Shown here: positions 1-8,043 of the stretch, one piece after another
Layout: the number at the start of each line of letters is the position of its first letter
Numbering within the stretch: the stretch's first letter is position 1
NCBI RefSeq assembly: GCF_000422925.1
Contig: NZ_KE383958.1
Span: 1-64,000 of the forward strand
DNA length: 64,000 bases
Direction of reading: 5' to 3'
From: Paludibacterium yongneupense DSM 18731
GTDB lineage: Bacteria; Pseudomonadota; Gammaproteobacteria; Burkholderiales; Chromobacteriaceae
Made by a program: the position numbers and the translations under genes
The notes under the pieces: generated by a model
Told to the model about the DNA's origin: nothing
What the model saw: the letters and a program-made list of their open reading frames with translations, nothing else
Databases searched by the model: none

Positions 1-312
1 TACTGGCCATCATGGCCACGTAAAGGCTTCACCTCACTGGACGAAGCCCGGCAATGGGTAAAGCGTTTCATCGACTGGTATTGCCACGCCCATCGTCACA
101 GCGGCATCCAATTCGTGACCCCGGCTCAGCGGCACCAAGGGCTGGATAAAATCTTGCTGGCGAAGCGCCATCTGGTCTATCAAGCGGCTCGCACCGCACG
201 GCCAGAACGCTGGCAAGGAGAGACACGAAATTGGGCCTGGAACGATGCGGTTCAGCTCAATCCGGATCGACCGATTACGCAGGAGAAAACCGATAATTTA
301 TTGGCTGCATAA
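1..312 (+). CDS. IS3-family transposase OrfB, C-terminal fragment (cut by window start)
   Basis: The frame is open from base 1 and gives 103 residues of the C-terminal part of an rve/DDE integrase-type transposase. Visible family features are the YWP start, the SLDEARQWVKRFIDWY helix region and HRHSGIQFVTPAQRH, which is highly typical of IS3-family OrfB just after the catalytic glutamate. That glutamate itself should lie a few residues upstream of the window. OrfB supplies the catalytic domain and is usually made as an OrfAB frameshift fusion. The end is intact and there is no internal stop in the visible part, so the element may still be whole. Confidence 0.85.
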   Translation, partial: YWPSWPRKGFTSLDEARQWVKRFIDWYCHAHRHSGIQFVTPAQRHQGLDKILLAKRHLVYQAARTARPERWQGETRNWAWNDAVQLNPDRPITQEKTDNLLAA

Positions 313-341
313 ATCGTAAAATTATCTCAACACCTTTGACA
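1..341 (+). mobile_element. IS3-family insertion sequence, right end only
   Basis: This is the downstream end of an insertion sequence. It contains the last 103 codons of an IS3-type transposase and about 29 bp of A/T-rich terminal DNA. IS3-family elements normally end in CA, and a CA at 340-341 follows the transposase stop closely, so I place the end there by inference. The left end lies outside the window, so target-site duplication cannot be checked. The element abuts a phage-type primase gene that lacks its 5' end. Confidence 0.7.
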
Positions 342-2873
342 ATCGCCGCCTACCGTGATGCAGAGGGTTTGCCGCTGGTGTCGGTGGTAAGGCTTGAGCC
401 GGGACTGAATGGGCGCAGCAAAGACTATTTTCCGTTGTCGGTTTGGCAAGACAGCGTGACCGGCAAGCGTGAATGGCGCTGGAAAAACCTACCGGCCCCG
501 CGCCCGCTGTATGGCCTCGATCAACTGGCCGCGCGCACTACCGACCCGGTTGTGGTATGCGAGGGCGAGAAAGCCGCCGATGCCGCCGCTAAGTTGTTGC
601 CGGATCATGTCGCCGTCTGCTGGATGAACGGCGCGGAAGCGGTCAGCAAGGCCGATTTCAGCCCCTTGTCTGGTCGTGACTGCCTGATCTGGCCGGACAA
701 CGATCAACCGGGCGCAGATGCGGCGCAAGCGGTTGCGACCGCGTTACAGAAAGTGGGCGCGGCATCGGTGGCACGGGTGGACCTGTCCGGCTTCGCTGCG
801 TTTGTACCTAGCGAAGACGGTGGCAAGCTGGTGCTGGTCGAGGGTGGCCAGTGGAGTGTCGGCGATGATGCCGCCGATGCGCTGGCGCGCGGCTGGACGG
901 CGGGACATATCGAGTTGTTGCGTGCGTCCGGTCAGTGGCTGGTGCTGGATGCCACCGCCCCGGTGCAGGCCAACCCTGGCACCGCCAACAGTACCAGCAA
1001 CACCAGCGTGGAGAAGTTCGCCAAGGCAGAGAAGCCCAATACCAGCCGTACCAAGAAAAGCGCGCCCAAGCGCCCGACGACCGAAAGCGCGGGCAGTCCG
1101 TTTCATGTCACCGATAGCGGCGTGTGGTTCAAAACCGAGGACATGGACGCGCCGTTGTGGATCTGTGCGAAGCTGGAAATCTTGGCGCATACCCGAGACC
1201 AAAACGGTGAGAACTGGGGCATTCTTGTCCGTTTTTCCGATAGGGATGGCATCACAAAAGAATGGAATATTCCCGCTGAAAAACTTGCGACGGTAGAGGG
1301 CGCAGACGTGTTCCGGGAACTCAAGTCGCGAGGCTTGAAAACAGGTTCCGGCCCCAAGGCCCGTCAACGGTTGATTGAATACCTTGAGCGTGACGATTGT
1401 GTTAGTAGGGCCACGATAGTGGCGCGCTTGGGGTGGCATAACGGCGTGTTTCTGTTGCCGGATGGTCAGCTTGGTGAGTGTGCTGAAATGCTGGTGTTTC
1501 AGGCGTCCACCGAACAGCGCAAGGTGATGCAGGTTGCCGGGACGCTGGCGGATTGGCAAGAGCAGGTGGCGCGCTACTGTGTTGGCAATCATCGTTTTGC
1601 CTTTGGCGTATCTGCGGCGTTTGCGGGGCCTATCATGGACATTGTTGGAGCAGAATCGGGCGGATTTAACTTCTACGGAGATAGCTCGCAAGGCAAAACG
1701 ACCTTGCTACAAACGGCATGCAGCGTTTTCGGTTCGCCAGGCTATATGCAGACGTGGAGACAAACCGACAACTGTCTGGAGAATGTCGCAGCGGCCTATT
1801 CGGGTTGTCTGCTGGCTCTGGACGAGCTGAAACAGTGTGATCCTCGCATCGTCGGCGAAACGGTGATGATGTTGGGCAACGGCAACGGCAAAGGCAAAGG
1901 CCGTGCGAATGAGCGTGGCGGAAGTCGAGGCGGCATAGCGGCCTGGAATGTCATGTTCTTGAGCAGTGGTGAAAAAACACTCGCGGCCCACATGGCTACA
2001 GTCGGCAAGAAAACCGATGTGGGGATGGATGTCCGAATGCTTGAAATCCCTGCTGACCCCGGTGCTGGGTTAGGGCTGTTTGATGTTTTGCATGACAAAC
2101 CAACAGGGACCGCTCTGACAAATCACCTGAAAGCTGCGTGCAGCAAATACTACGGTACTGCCGCGCGGGCGTTTATTTCCCGGCTGGTGTCGGAGCGTTT
2201 GCAACAGGCTGCCACTATCATTGATCAAGTATCACGTTTTGTCCGTGAGGTTGTGCCTGATGAAGCTCATGGACAAATCCACCGCGCTGCCGCTCGTTTC
2301 GCGCTGGTGGCAGTGGCGGGTGAAATGGCAAGCGCCTGGGGCGTCACTGGCTGGCCGAAAAATGTTGCTTGGGATGCGGCCAAGGTGTGTTTTGCCGACT
2401 GGCTCAAGGCGCGAGGTACGGTTGGCAATGCAGAAGACGAGGCCATCAAGGCCCGCATCCGACTGCGCTTTGAGATGGACGGTGAGTCACGGTTTACCCG
2501 GCTATCAACAGGGGCTATCTTGTACGAAGCCGATGGCAAAGTCCCCGACCCGGACGACCATGCACCCAAGACTATCAGCCGCCTGGGCTATCGAATGAGA
2601 GACCCCGTCTCTGGTCTGATCAAGTATTACGTTTTGCCAGAGGCATTTCGTCAGGAAATCTGTGCCGGTCTGGACGTTAACCGCGTGTGCCGCTTACTGG
2701 CAGAAATGGGCGCCCTGGAAACCACTACAGGCGCGGGGAATATGCTGCAAACCCGAATCACTCCCGAGGCCAAGTCCAGTAAGAGCGGGCGGGCCAAGGT
2801 GTATTGCGTGACGTCCGCTATATACGAGCAGGGCACAATCATTGATGACGGAGAGGAGACCAGTTATGACTGA
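336..2873 (+). pseudogene. DUF927-type phage primase/helicase, 5' end removed by IS insertion
   Basis: The open frame gives about 844 residues of a replication protein. The N-terminal part has a Toprim-like segment (VVVCEGEKAADAA near residue 72, then DCLIWPDNDQPG). A DUF927 superfamily ATPase follows, with Walker A GDSSQGKTT near residue 447 and Walker B-like LLALDE near 492. Such proteins prime and unwind DNA for prophages and satellites. The only available start is a TTG at 336 inside the insertion-sequence end. Homologous proteins have further N-terminal sequence before the YRD..G motif, so I infer that the natural 5' end was lost. The rest of the frame has no stops. A truncated product could still be made from an IS-borne start. 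It heads a tight four-gene run. Confidence 0.75.
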
Positions 2874-3399
2874 TCTTGCTGATTGGTTCGGCGGGATTTC
2901 GTCTCCGCCTGCGATGAATGATCCTCCCCCACCAACCGCCCTTACAAGGGCGGTTGGCATTTCTGAGGGGGGAAATCCTGTTGCTTTATCTGATCCGCTG
3001 ACGCTGGCGTGGTGTGCCGATCAGGAGGGGGAAATCAGTGGCATTGAATCCGCCAGCAGCGGCCCATTGCTGTGTCGTGGCTGCACCTCACTGGGTGAGG
3101 GACGCTGCGACCGGTTGGGGGCTACCCCGGTTTTCGAGGATGCCGCCTACTGCGCCCGTTTCCGCCCCCGCGCGGGTGTCGTGGTTGGGCGTTGCTGGCT
3201 GTGGCGGATTGAGTTACCCGGTAACAAGCTGGTGTGGTTCATGACGTTGCCCACGGCCGACCAATCCATGGCTATCCGCTGGGCGCGGCAACACTACGGG
3301 GATGCCGTGCAATCTGTTTACCCCGTTCCGGGCGCGTCCGCGCTGCCGTCACCGATGGCATCCAAAATCCAAAATTCAGGAGTTTCCGTTCATGAGTAA
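2866..3399 (+). CDS. Hypothetical protein of the prophage-like operon
   Basis: A 177-residue protein of unknown function. The ATG at 2866 overlaps the stop of the primase gene (2871-2873) and follows a GGAGAGGAG ribosome binding site, so this start is preferred over an ATG at 2842. The N-terminal half is proline-rich and looks disordered. The centre has cysteines spaced like a small metal site (LLCRGC, then C about 10 and 20 residues on), followed by a tryptophan-rich stretch. No catalytic motif is recognised. Translational overlap on both sides implies co-expression with the replication protein. Confidence 0.7.
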   Translation: MTDLADWFGGISSPPAMNDPPPPTALTRAVGISEGGNPVALSDPLTLAWCADQEGEISGIESASSGPLLCRGCTSLGEGRCDRLGATPVFEDAAYCARFRPRAGVVVGRCWLWRIELPGNKLVWFMTLPTADQSMAIRWARQHYGDAVQSVYPVPGASALPSPMASKIQNSGVSVHE

Positions 3400-3781
3400 C
3401 CCGATGTATTACCCTGCTATCTATGTCGGCGCATACCCCAATGCGCCGGCCGCTCTGGAGCGTGTCGGCATTGCTGGCGATGAGGCTCATTTCTGCCTGG
3501 CTGGATGTGATATCCACGGTGGTGAGCCATGCGTGTTTGAAGTCGTGATCGAAGACCACGATTGCCGCTTGTCTGACCTGCCAGTGAGCAAAACCGCCGT
3601 TGTCCTGATGGCGCAGCAAGATGGACTGATTGGCTTGTGGTTCGGGCTGTTCCAGTTTTTGCGCGACAGCGAAGGGGATGCCCTTGAAGCCATGGTGAAT
3701 GACTTGATTGAGCATCCTCAGGATGAGCCGCCGACGGTAAATGTTTTCGAGTGGGTGCCGGTTTCGGAGGTCCTGCAATGA
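3392..3781 (+). CDS. Hypothetical acidic protein of the prophage-like operon
   Basis: A 129-residue acidic protein starting MSNPMYYPAIYVG. The ATG at 3392 is preceded by AGGAG and overlaps the stop of the upstream gene by eight bases. A longer frame from 3302 is possible but runs inside the upstream gene. No signal peptide, membrane segment or known domain is visible. Its stop overlaps the next start in an ATGA, so it is part of the same translationally coupled unit. Function unknown. Confidence 0.7.
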   Translation: MSNPMYYPAIYVGAYPNAPAALERVGIAGDEAHFCLAGCDIHGGEPCVFEVVIEDHDCRLSDLPVSKTAVVLMAQQDGLIGLWFGLFQFLRDSEGDALEAMVNDLIEHPQDEPPTVNVFEWVPVSEVLQ

Positions 3782-4365
3782 TCGACATCTCCATCAAGAT
3801 AAATACCAAGGATATTCAATGTGCGTTGGCCGCGCAGATGGATAGCGTGGTCAACAAGGCTGCGGTGCGCGCGATTAACAAAACCGCGATGCAGGCTCGA
3901 ACTGAGTCCGTGCGCGCGGTGCGGACTGCTGGTTACAACATAAAGGCATCGGCGGTTCGAAATTCGTTCAAGCTACAGCGCGCGACAAAGAATAATCTCA
4001 CTGCCGTTCTGACTTCGACCGGCAAGCCGATTGCCCTGATTGACTATGGTGCGCGGCAGGTCGGCAGTGGTGTCAGTGTTGCCGTAAAGAATGGGCGGAA
4101 GATCATCAATCATGCGTTCATCGCAAAAATGCGCAGTGGCCATAAAGGGGTGTTCGTGCGCATCGGGAAGAGTCACAGAACCGTTGTTCGTAATGGCAAG
4201 CGAGTGCGCACGGGGTTGCCAGTAAAGGAATTGTTCGGGCCATCCGTGCCGACTGCTCTTGCAAATGAAAAGGTACAAAACGCTGTGAAAAGGCTGATCA
4301 AAGAGAAGCTACCCAAAATATTTGCGCATGAGCTGAGGTTCGCCAGCATGGAAAAGAAGAAATAG
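3778..4365 (+). CDS. Phage minor tail protein Z-like protein
   Basis: A 195-residue, strongly basic protein that looks like the GPZ/minor tail protein Z family of lambdoid phages. The features are an N-terminal segment DISIKINTKDIQ, then VNKAAVRAINKTAMQARTES, a central glycine/basic region with FVRIGK, and a C-terminal helix. In lambda, Z acts late in tail assembly near the head-tail joining end. The ATG at 3778 overlaps the previous stop (ATGA). The odd point is context: it sits directly behind a replication gene, with no other tail, capsid or terminase gene in view. It may therefore be a rearranged relic or have been recruited for another role. Confidence 0.7.
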   Translation: MIDISIKINTKDIQCALAAQMDSVVNKAAVRAINKTAMQARTESVRAVRTAGYNIKASAVRNSFKLQRATKNNLTAVLTSTGKPIALIDYGARQVGSGVSVAVKNGRKIINHAFIAKMRSGHKGVFVRIGKSHRTVVRNGKRVRTGLPVKELFGPSVPTALANEKVQNAVKRLIKEKLPKIFAHELRFASMEKKK

Positions 4366-4444
4366 CGTCACCAGCGCCAGCGCATCGCGTCATGCTGGCG
4401 CTGATCCTTTTGAATTCATCAGACGTCGGAATAGGCTGTCGGGC

Positions 4445-4721
4445 TATTGGTGATCTGTTTCCCTGCCTGGTGTCGATCCGGCCTCCGCCCCAGCGGCATC
4501 GCGTCGAGCGCGTGCTGGTGATCCCGTCGCCCGTGCCGGCGTCTGTCCGGCCACCGCCCCCAGCGGCATCGCGTCGAGCGCGTGCTGGTGATCCCGTCGC
4601 CCGTGCCGGCGTCTGTCCGGCCACCGTCCCCTGCGCCAGCCCGTCGAGTGCCTGCTGGTGATCCGTTTCCCTGCCTGGTGTCGATCCGGCCACCGTCCCC
4701 AACACCAGCGCGTCGAGTGTC
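4445..4721. repeat. Tandem array of four roughly 70-bp GC-rich repeats
   Basis: Four head-to-tail units start near 4445, 4513, 4583 and 4653, each beginning like TGCTGGTGAT. Units 2 and 3 are nearly identical over the first 40 bases. Unit lengths are 68, 70, 70 and 69, not multiples of three, so a reading frame is not kept from unit to unit. The array lies just after the tail-Z-like gene. A second, more diverged array of the same unit occurs at 5271. Confidence 0.85.
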
Positions 4722-4770
4722 TGCTGTATCCATATCATCAGTACCGAGCATCAAACAGAGAGCTTCAGGC

Positions 4771-4862
4771 TGTCACTATAGTGACACCCCGTTCTGTCAC
4801 TATGCGCCAAGCAAAAAAACCCTTTTAAAATCAATGGTGTCACTATGTCACTATTGTCACCA
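4771..4862. promoter_or_regulatory. TGTCACTA iteron cluster with a perfect 16-bp palindrome
   Basis: The cluster begins with the perfect palindrome TGTCACTATAGTGACA at 4771-4786. A single TGTCACTATG follows at 4795-4804. Three direct copies at 8-9 bp spacing lie at 4838-4862 (TGTCACTA, TGTCACTAT, TGTCACCA). An A/T-rich stretch separates the groups. Such iterons near a primase/helicase gene suggest a replication origin or a repressor operator of the element. The assignment is inference. Confidence 0.6.
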
Positions 4863-5005
4863 CGTATTTTTAGAGGGGTAGGGAAAACGCGCCGTCAATT
4901 TCCCCCCACGATCAAACAGCGATGAGCATTGGGCCGGATCGTCCCTAGCACCGTGCCGGGTTTGATGCCTGACTTTGAGAATGTCAGGCATACGTGAATT
5001 CGCAT

Positions 5006-5578
5006 GGGTCCTTCCAATGCATGAGGCTAAGGCGGGTACGATGACTCGCGGAAAAGAATCAGGGGCTGCATTGCTGGGTAAGTGAAATTCACCCGATCAG
5101 GTGAAATGGTGAAATACGCCAAATGGGCAGCGGGTCCTTCCTTGGAAAGCGTGGGGTGCGGGTGCAAGTGACCGCGATCTCTTTCTAGCTGAAAACCTCT
5201 ATAGGGTTAGTTAATTATTCCCCTGTGCCGATGGCTGGCCGCCACCATCAGCGTTCGCTCGCCGAGTCTATGCTGGTGATCCGTTTCCCTGCCTGGTGCC
5301 GATCCGCACACCGCGCCAGCGCCAGTGCGCCGAGCGCCTGCTGGTGTAGCTCGTCGCCCTGGCCGGCGTCGATCTGGTCACCGCCCCCAGCGGCAGCGCG
5401 CCGAACGGCTGCTGGTGATTCCGCCCATGCTGGCGTCGAACGGGCTTCGCCTGCGTATCGAGGGTCTATGAGCGGGTCCTTCCTGGACATATCAGGGGTG
5501 CGGGTGCAATGAGCCCCGATTTCTGTCTAGGTGAAACGTGGCCTAGGCTTCCTTCCTTTTTGTCGGGCGGGTCCTTCC
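5006..5578. repeat. Four dispersed GGGTCCTTCC elements, cos-like
   Basis: Copies of GGGTCCTTCC start at 5006, 5132, 5474 and 5569. The second and third copies extend into a matching stretch of about 65 bp: GGGGTGCGGGTGCAA, then a CGAT block, then TCTAG.TGAAA. The first and fourth are shorter and diverged. Similar GGGTCCTTCC blocks are known to me from the region before terminase genes in some lambdoid prophages. A packaging-site origin is therefore possible, but no terminase gene is here. Confidence 0.55.
5271..5460. repeat. Second array of the roughly 70-bp repeat, 2-3 diverged units
   Basis: Units start near 5271, 5339 and 5410 with TGCTGGTG. They share the CCTGCCTGGTG..GATCCG and ACCGCCCCCAGCGGCA blocks with the array at 4445. 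The last unit decays after about 40 bases. The array sits between the second and third GGGTCCTTCC elements. Confidence 0.75.
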
Positions 5579-5849
5579 TTGAGATTTCACAGGGGCGGGT
5601 CCAATGACGCGCGACCATTCCCCAGCCGCAAAATTCTCCTATGGGGGTTGTACCGTATTCGGCCCCTGTCTGGCAGGGCAAAAAATAGGCGGAATGAGGG
5701 GGTACTTTTTGTTTTGGGTACACAGGTGGGTACACAAAATGAAATGTGATATGCAAGAATGCAGCAACGGCGCGGCTTGTGGCGGCGCTCGCTACATTCT
5801 GCATCGGTCCCTGTCCGAGTAGGTCCGGCGTCATCCGGAATTCAGCTGG

Positions 5850-5874
5850 AAGCCCCGTCTTTGGGGCTTTTTTG
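5850..5874 (+). terminator. Rho-independent terminator
   Basis: Stem AGCCCC (5851-5856) pairs with GGGGCT (5863-5868) around a six-base loop and runs into six T residues. No gene is recognised immediately upstream, so it probably ends a transcript of the decayed element. Confidence 0.75.
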
Positions 5875-6337
5875 TTCCGCAGGCGTCCGCGGGCATCCAG
5901 TGGCATCTTTACGTTTCAGGTGCGCAGGTAGGTGCTCCGCCAACACGTCAGCTACCTGTTTATTAAGCTGAATATAAAGAGTTTATTAGTCGGCGGCGAG
6001 TCGACGCCGGTTTTGCATGCATGCGTGAGAAAAATTGACGAAATTTACAGCGTAGTTTCGAGCATCGCATGCCCTTCTTGTAAGCTTCCAACCAGAAGAA
6101 CGAACCTGGTTGCCGGCTGTTCCCCCCGATACCCCGCAGCCAATTTACAACTGCAGCCTACACCGAGCAGACTGATATGCCTTTGTGCTAGCATGGCTGC
6201 TAGCGGCCATGATCGGTCGTTCGTAGATATCGCTTTTGTTGTATTCCGGCCGGTAAATGCCTTGCTGCTGCAATGAGACAACTGGCACCAACTGAAATCG
6301 AAACCTACACCAGTATCAGTCAATGAATTCCTAGACC

Positions 6338-6985
6338 ATGCGCATTGGATGTCTACATACCGCAAGCAGTAATATCGATGTCTTCGAGGCTGCGTTGGGT
6401 AGTCTGGATCGAGCCGACATTAAGCTTGGACACATGGTACGTCCAGATCTTTTGGCGGCTGCCGCGCAAGCTGGAGAAATGAACGAAGCGATCGCCATGC
6501 AAACGCGTAAGGCGTTGGCGGTGCTATGTGCACAAAATGATGCCGTGTTACTGACCTGCTCGACACTAGGCCCAGCAATTAAAGCTATTACATCGACCGT
6601 TCCTGTTCTGCGAGTGGACGAAGCCTTGGCTAGACAGGCAGTGGCAGATGGTGAGAAGGTGATTGCGCTCTGTGCGGTGAAGACTACCCTGCTTCCTACA
6701 TTAGATCTGTTCAAAATGGTTGCCAAAGACACTGGCGTGGCCGTTGAAGTTCGACTGGTTGATGATGCATGGGACTATTTCATGGCCGGTGATTTAAACC
6801 GCTACTTTTTGACGATGGCCGAAGCGGCTGACCGTGCATATGTTGATGGTGCTGATGTCGTCGCATTCGCGCAGGCGTCCATGGCTGGTGCAACGGTGTA
6901 TGTGAAGCAAAGCAGGAATCCATTAACAAGCCCGTTCTGTGGTTTGTACGCAGCAATCGCAGCATGCCAACGTAAATTGGATTGA
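6338..6985 (+). CDS. Aspartate/glutamate racemase-superfamily protein
   Basis: A 215-residue cytosolic protein of the Asp/Glu/hydantoin racemase fold. The first active-site region is visible as LLTCSTLGPA, with the expected cysteine near residue 73. The second half has VVAFAQASMA, where two-cysteine racemases carry a catalytic cysteine, so only one clear catalytic cysteine is present. A C-terminal LTSPFCGL segment matches family members of this size. The substrate cannot be told from sequence; many such proteins racemise or cleave small carboxylic acids. It stands alone in accessory DNA with no strong ribosome binding site before the ATG. Related degenerate repeats lie on either side of it. 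Confidence 0.7.
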   Translation: MRIGCLHTASSNIDVFEAALGSLDRADIKLGHMVRPDLLAAAAQAGEMNEAIAMQTRKALAVLCAQNDAVLLTCSTLGPAIKAITSTVPVLRVDEALARQAVADGEKVIALCAVKTTLLPTLDLFKMVAKDTGVAVEVRLVDDAWDYFMAGDLNRYFLTMAEAADRAYVDGADVVAFAQASMAGATVYVKQSRNPLTSPFCGLYAAIAACQRKLD

Positions 6986-7181
6986 TCTGTGCCGGCGAGT
7001 AAAGCGTTGATGGCTAACGCCAATGGCGGAAGCGGGTTGAATGCCGGCATAGGGGGCTGGTGCTATGATGGCTGCTATCGGCCAGTAACAGACATTCATT
7101 CTCCTGCCGCGACATGACCGAAACGGGAGGATTGCACGCTCACCGCATGGCGTTCCGTTGCGCATCTTCACCCATGTTGCT

Positions 7182-7217
7182 TTGACACGAAAAACAGTCA
7201 TGATAAAATACATCATG
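7182..7217 (+). promoter_or_regulatory. Promoter and operator of the toxin-antitoxin pair
   Basis: A -35 TTGACA at 7182-7187 and a -10 TAAAAT at 7204-7209 are separated by 16 bp. The inverted repeat CATGAT-N7-ATCATG (7199-7217) overlaps the -10 and the start codon at 7215, as expected for an autoregulated module. Transcription would start at or next to the ATG, suggesting a leaderless mRNA. Confidence 0.55.
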
Positions 7218-7511
7218 GCTGATAAAAAAGTGACTGACGACTATCACAAGATCCCGGACAAGCGCGGAAACGGAAGTTTACGGCGCGAAATCTGGGTTGA
7301 TGAACGGGGTCGGGTAACCCGCTATAACCTGGCGTACATCAATCACCGGTTACATCACGGTGACAATGGACGCGTCATCGGTTACGACAATGCTCACGAT
7401 GGCCACCACAGACACTTCTTTGGTCAAATTGAGCCCGTCGTTTTTGTGAGCTTCGACGACATTGAAGAGCGTTTCCAGCAGGATTGGGTAGCATTGAGGG
7501 ATAAACCATGA
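7215..7511 (+). CDS. tumE: TumE-type toxin of a toxin-antitoxin pair
   Basis: A 98-residue protein of the TumE toxin family, beginning MADKKVTDDYHKIPDKRG. Family features are the strand pattern around REIWVDERGRVTRYNLAYINH, the HHGDNGRVIGYDNAHDGHHRHFFG core and the C-terminal VSFDDIEERFQQDW. The start at 7215 is chosen because the predicted promoter would place the transcript start there; an in-frame ATG at 7200 would fall between -10 and -35. The stop overlaps the next start by four bases (ATGA), the usual arrangement for this pair. TumE toxins are reported with HTH-type partners; the molecular target is not evident from sequence. Confidence 0.8.
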   Translation: MADKKVTDDYHKIPDKRGNGSLRREIWVDERGRVTRYNLAYINHRLHHGDNGRVIGYDNAHDGHHRHFFGQIEPVVFVSFDDIEERFQQDWVALRDKP

Positions 7512-7882
7512 GCGTACTCATTGTAAAAACCGCGACTGAAGAAGAATTTTTCAAACGTGGCCGTAAGCTGGCCGCCCTGGCAGACCAGGGTTCCCCCCTG
7601 CCTGAAGAGTGCGTAGTGAGCTTTGAGGATCCGTCCGATGTGCTGAAGCTGCTTACCGTCGCCCGCTTGGCTCTGTTTCGTGCGATCAAAGACAACCCCG
7701 GTTCGATCACCTCGATTTCCGAACGTCTTCACCGGGATCGCAGCGCGGTAAAACGGGATGTAGACGAGTTGGAAAAGGCGGGGTTGCTGACGGTCGAGTC
7801 CAAAGTGTTGCCTGGACATGGACGCATGAAGGAAGTCAGCGTCGCGGCTCAGCAGTTCAAGTTAGAAGCATCTATTTTTTGA
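7508..7882 (+). CDS. HTH antitoxin partner of TumE (HVO_A0114-like DNA-binding protein)
   Basis: A 124-residue protein with a winged-helix region at about residues 50-110: LLTVARLALFRAI, then ITSISERLHRDRSAVKRDVDELEKAGLL, a clear HTH with recognition helix, then a short wing. This matches the DNA-binding proteins commonly encoded beside TumE toxins. It should neutralise the toxin and repress the pair through the dyad at 7199-7217. The start overlaps the toxin stop. No terminator is obvious after it. Confidence 0.75.
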   Translation: MSVLIVKTATEEEFFKRGRKLAALADQGSPLPEECVVSFEDPSDVLKLLTVARLALFRAIKDNPGSITSISERLHRDRSAVKRDVDELEKAGLLTVESKVLPGHGRMKEVSVAAQQFKLEASIF

Positions 7883-8043
7883 CCCGGCATCTTGAAGGCC
7901 TGTTTTAAACGGATAGTTGCCTTTGGGTCTTTGACTGCCTGACCGTCCGCAACGGGTCGGTAGCCGTCGTCTGCAGCCGTCGGTATTCATGCCCTCTATC
8001 GGCCTGAAGCGGCTATCAAGTCAACCCTAACAATGGTGATTTC

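Larger units (their letters stand above)
4366..6337. other. Gene-poor 2-kb stretch with repeats, iterons and cos-like elements
   Basis: Open frames here are short, overlap repeats and resemble nothing recognisable, so I call no gene. The stretch holds two arrays of a roughly 70-bp repeat (4445-4721 and 5271-5460), a TGTCAC iteron cluster (4771-4862), four GGGTCCTTCC elements (5006-5578) and a terminator at 5850-5874. Between about 5880 and 6337 base composition drops toward A/T and I see only weak dyads, for example GCTAGC-N6-GCTAGC at about 6187-6204. Confidence 0.6.

Noticed and set aside
4298-4738. Open frames across the 70-bp repeats that give glutamine/alanine/threonine-rich peptides
   Set aside because: Repeat length is not a multiple of three and the frame changes between units, so protein repeats are not maintained.
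4445-5460. The tandem arrays as a possible CRISPR
   Set aside because: Units are contiguous 70-bp tandem copies without constant-repeat/variable-spacer structure, and no cas genes are near.
5700-5900. A tRNA gene or attachment site at the right side of the prophage-like region
   Set aside because: No T-loop or cloverleaf pattern could be found; only a terminator is present, and no direct repeat matching the left side was seen.
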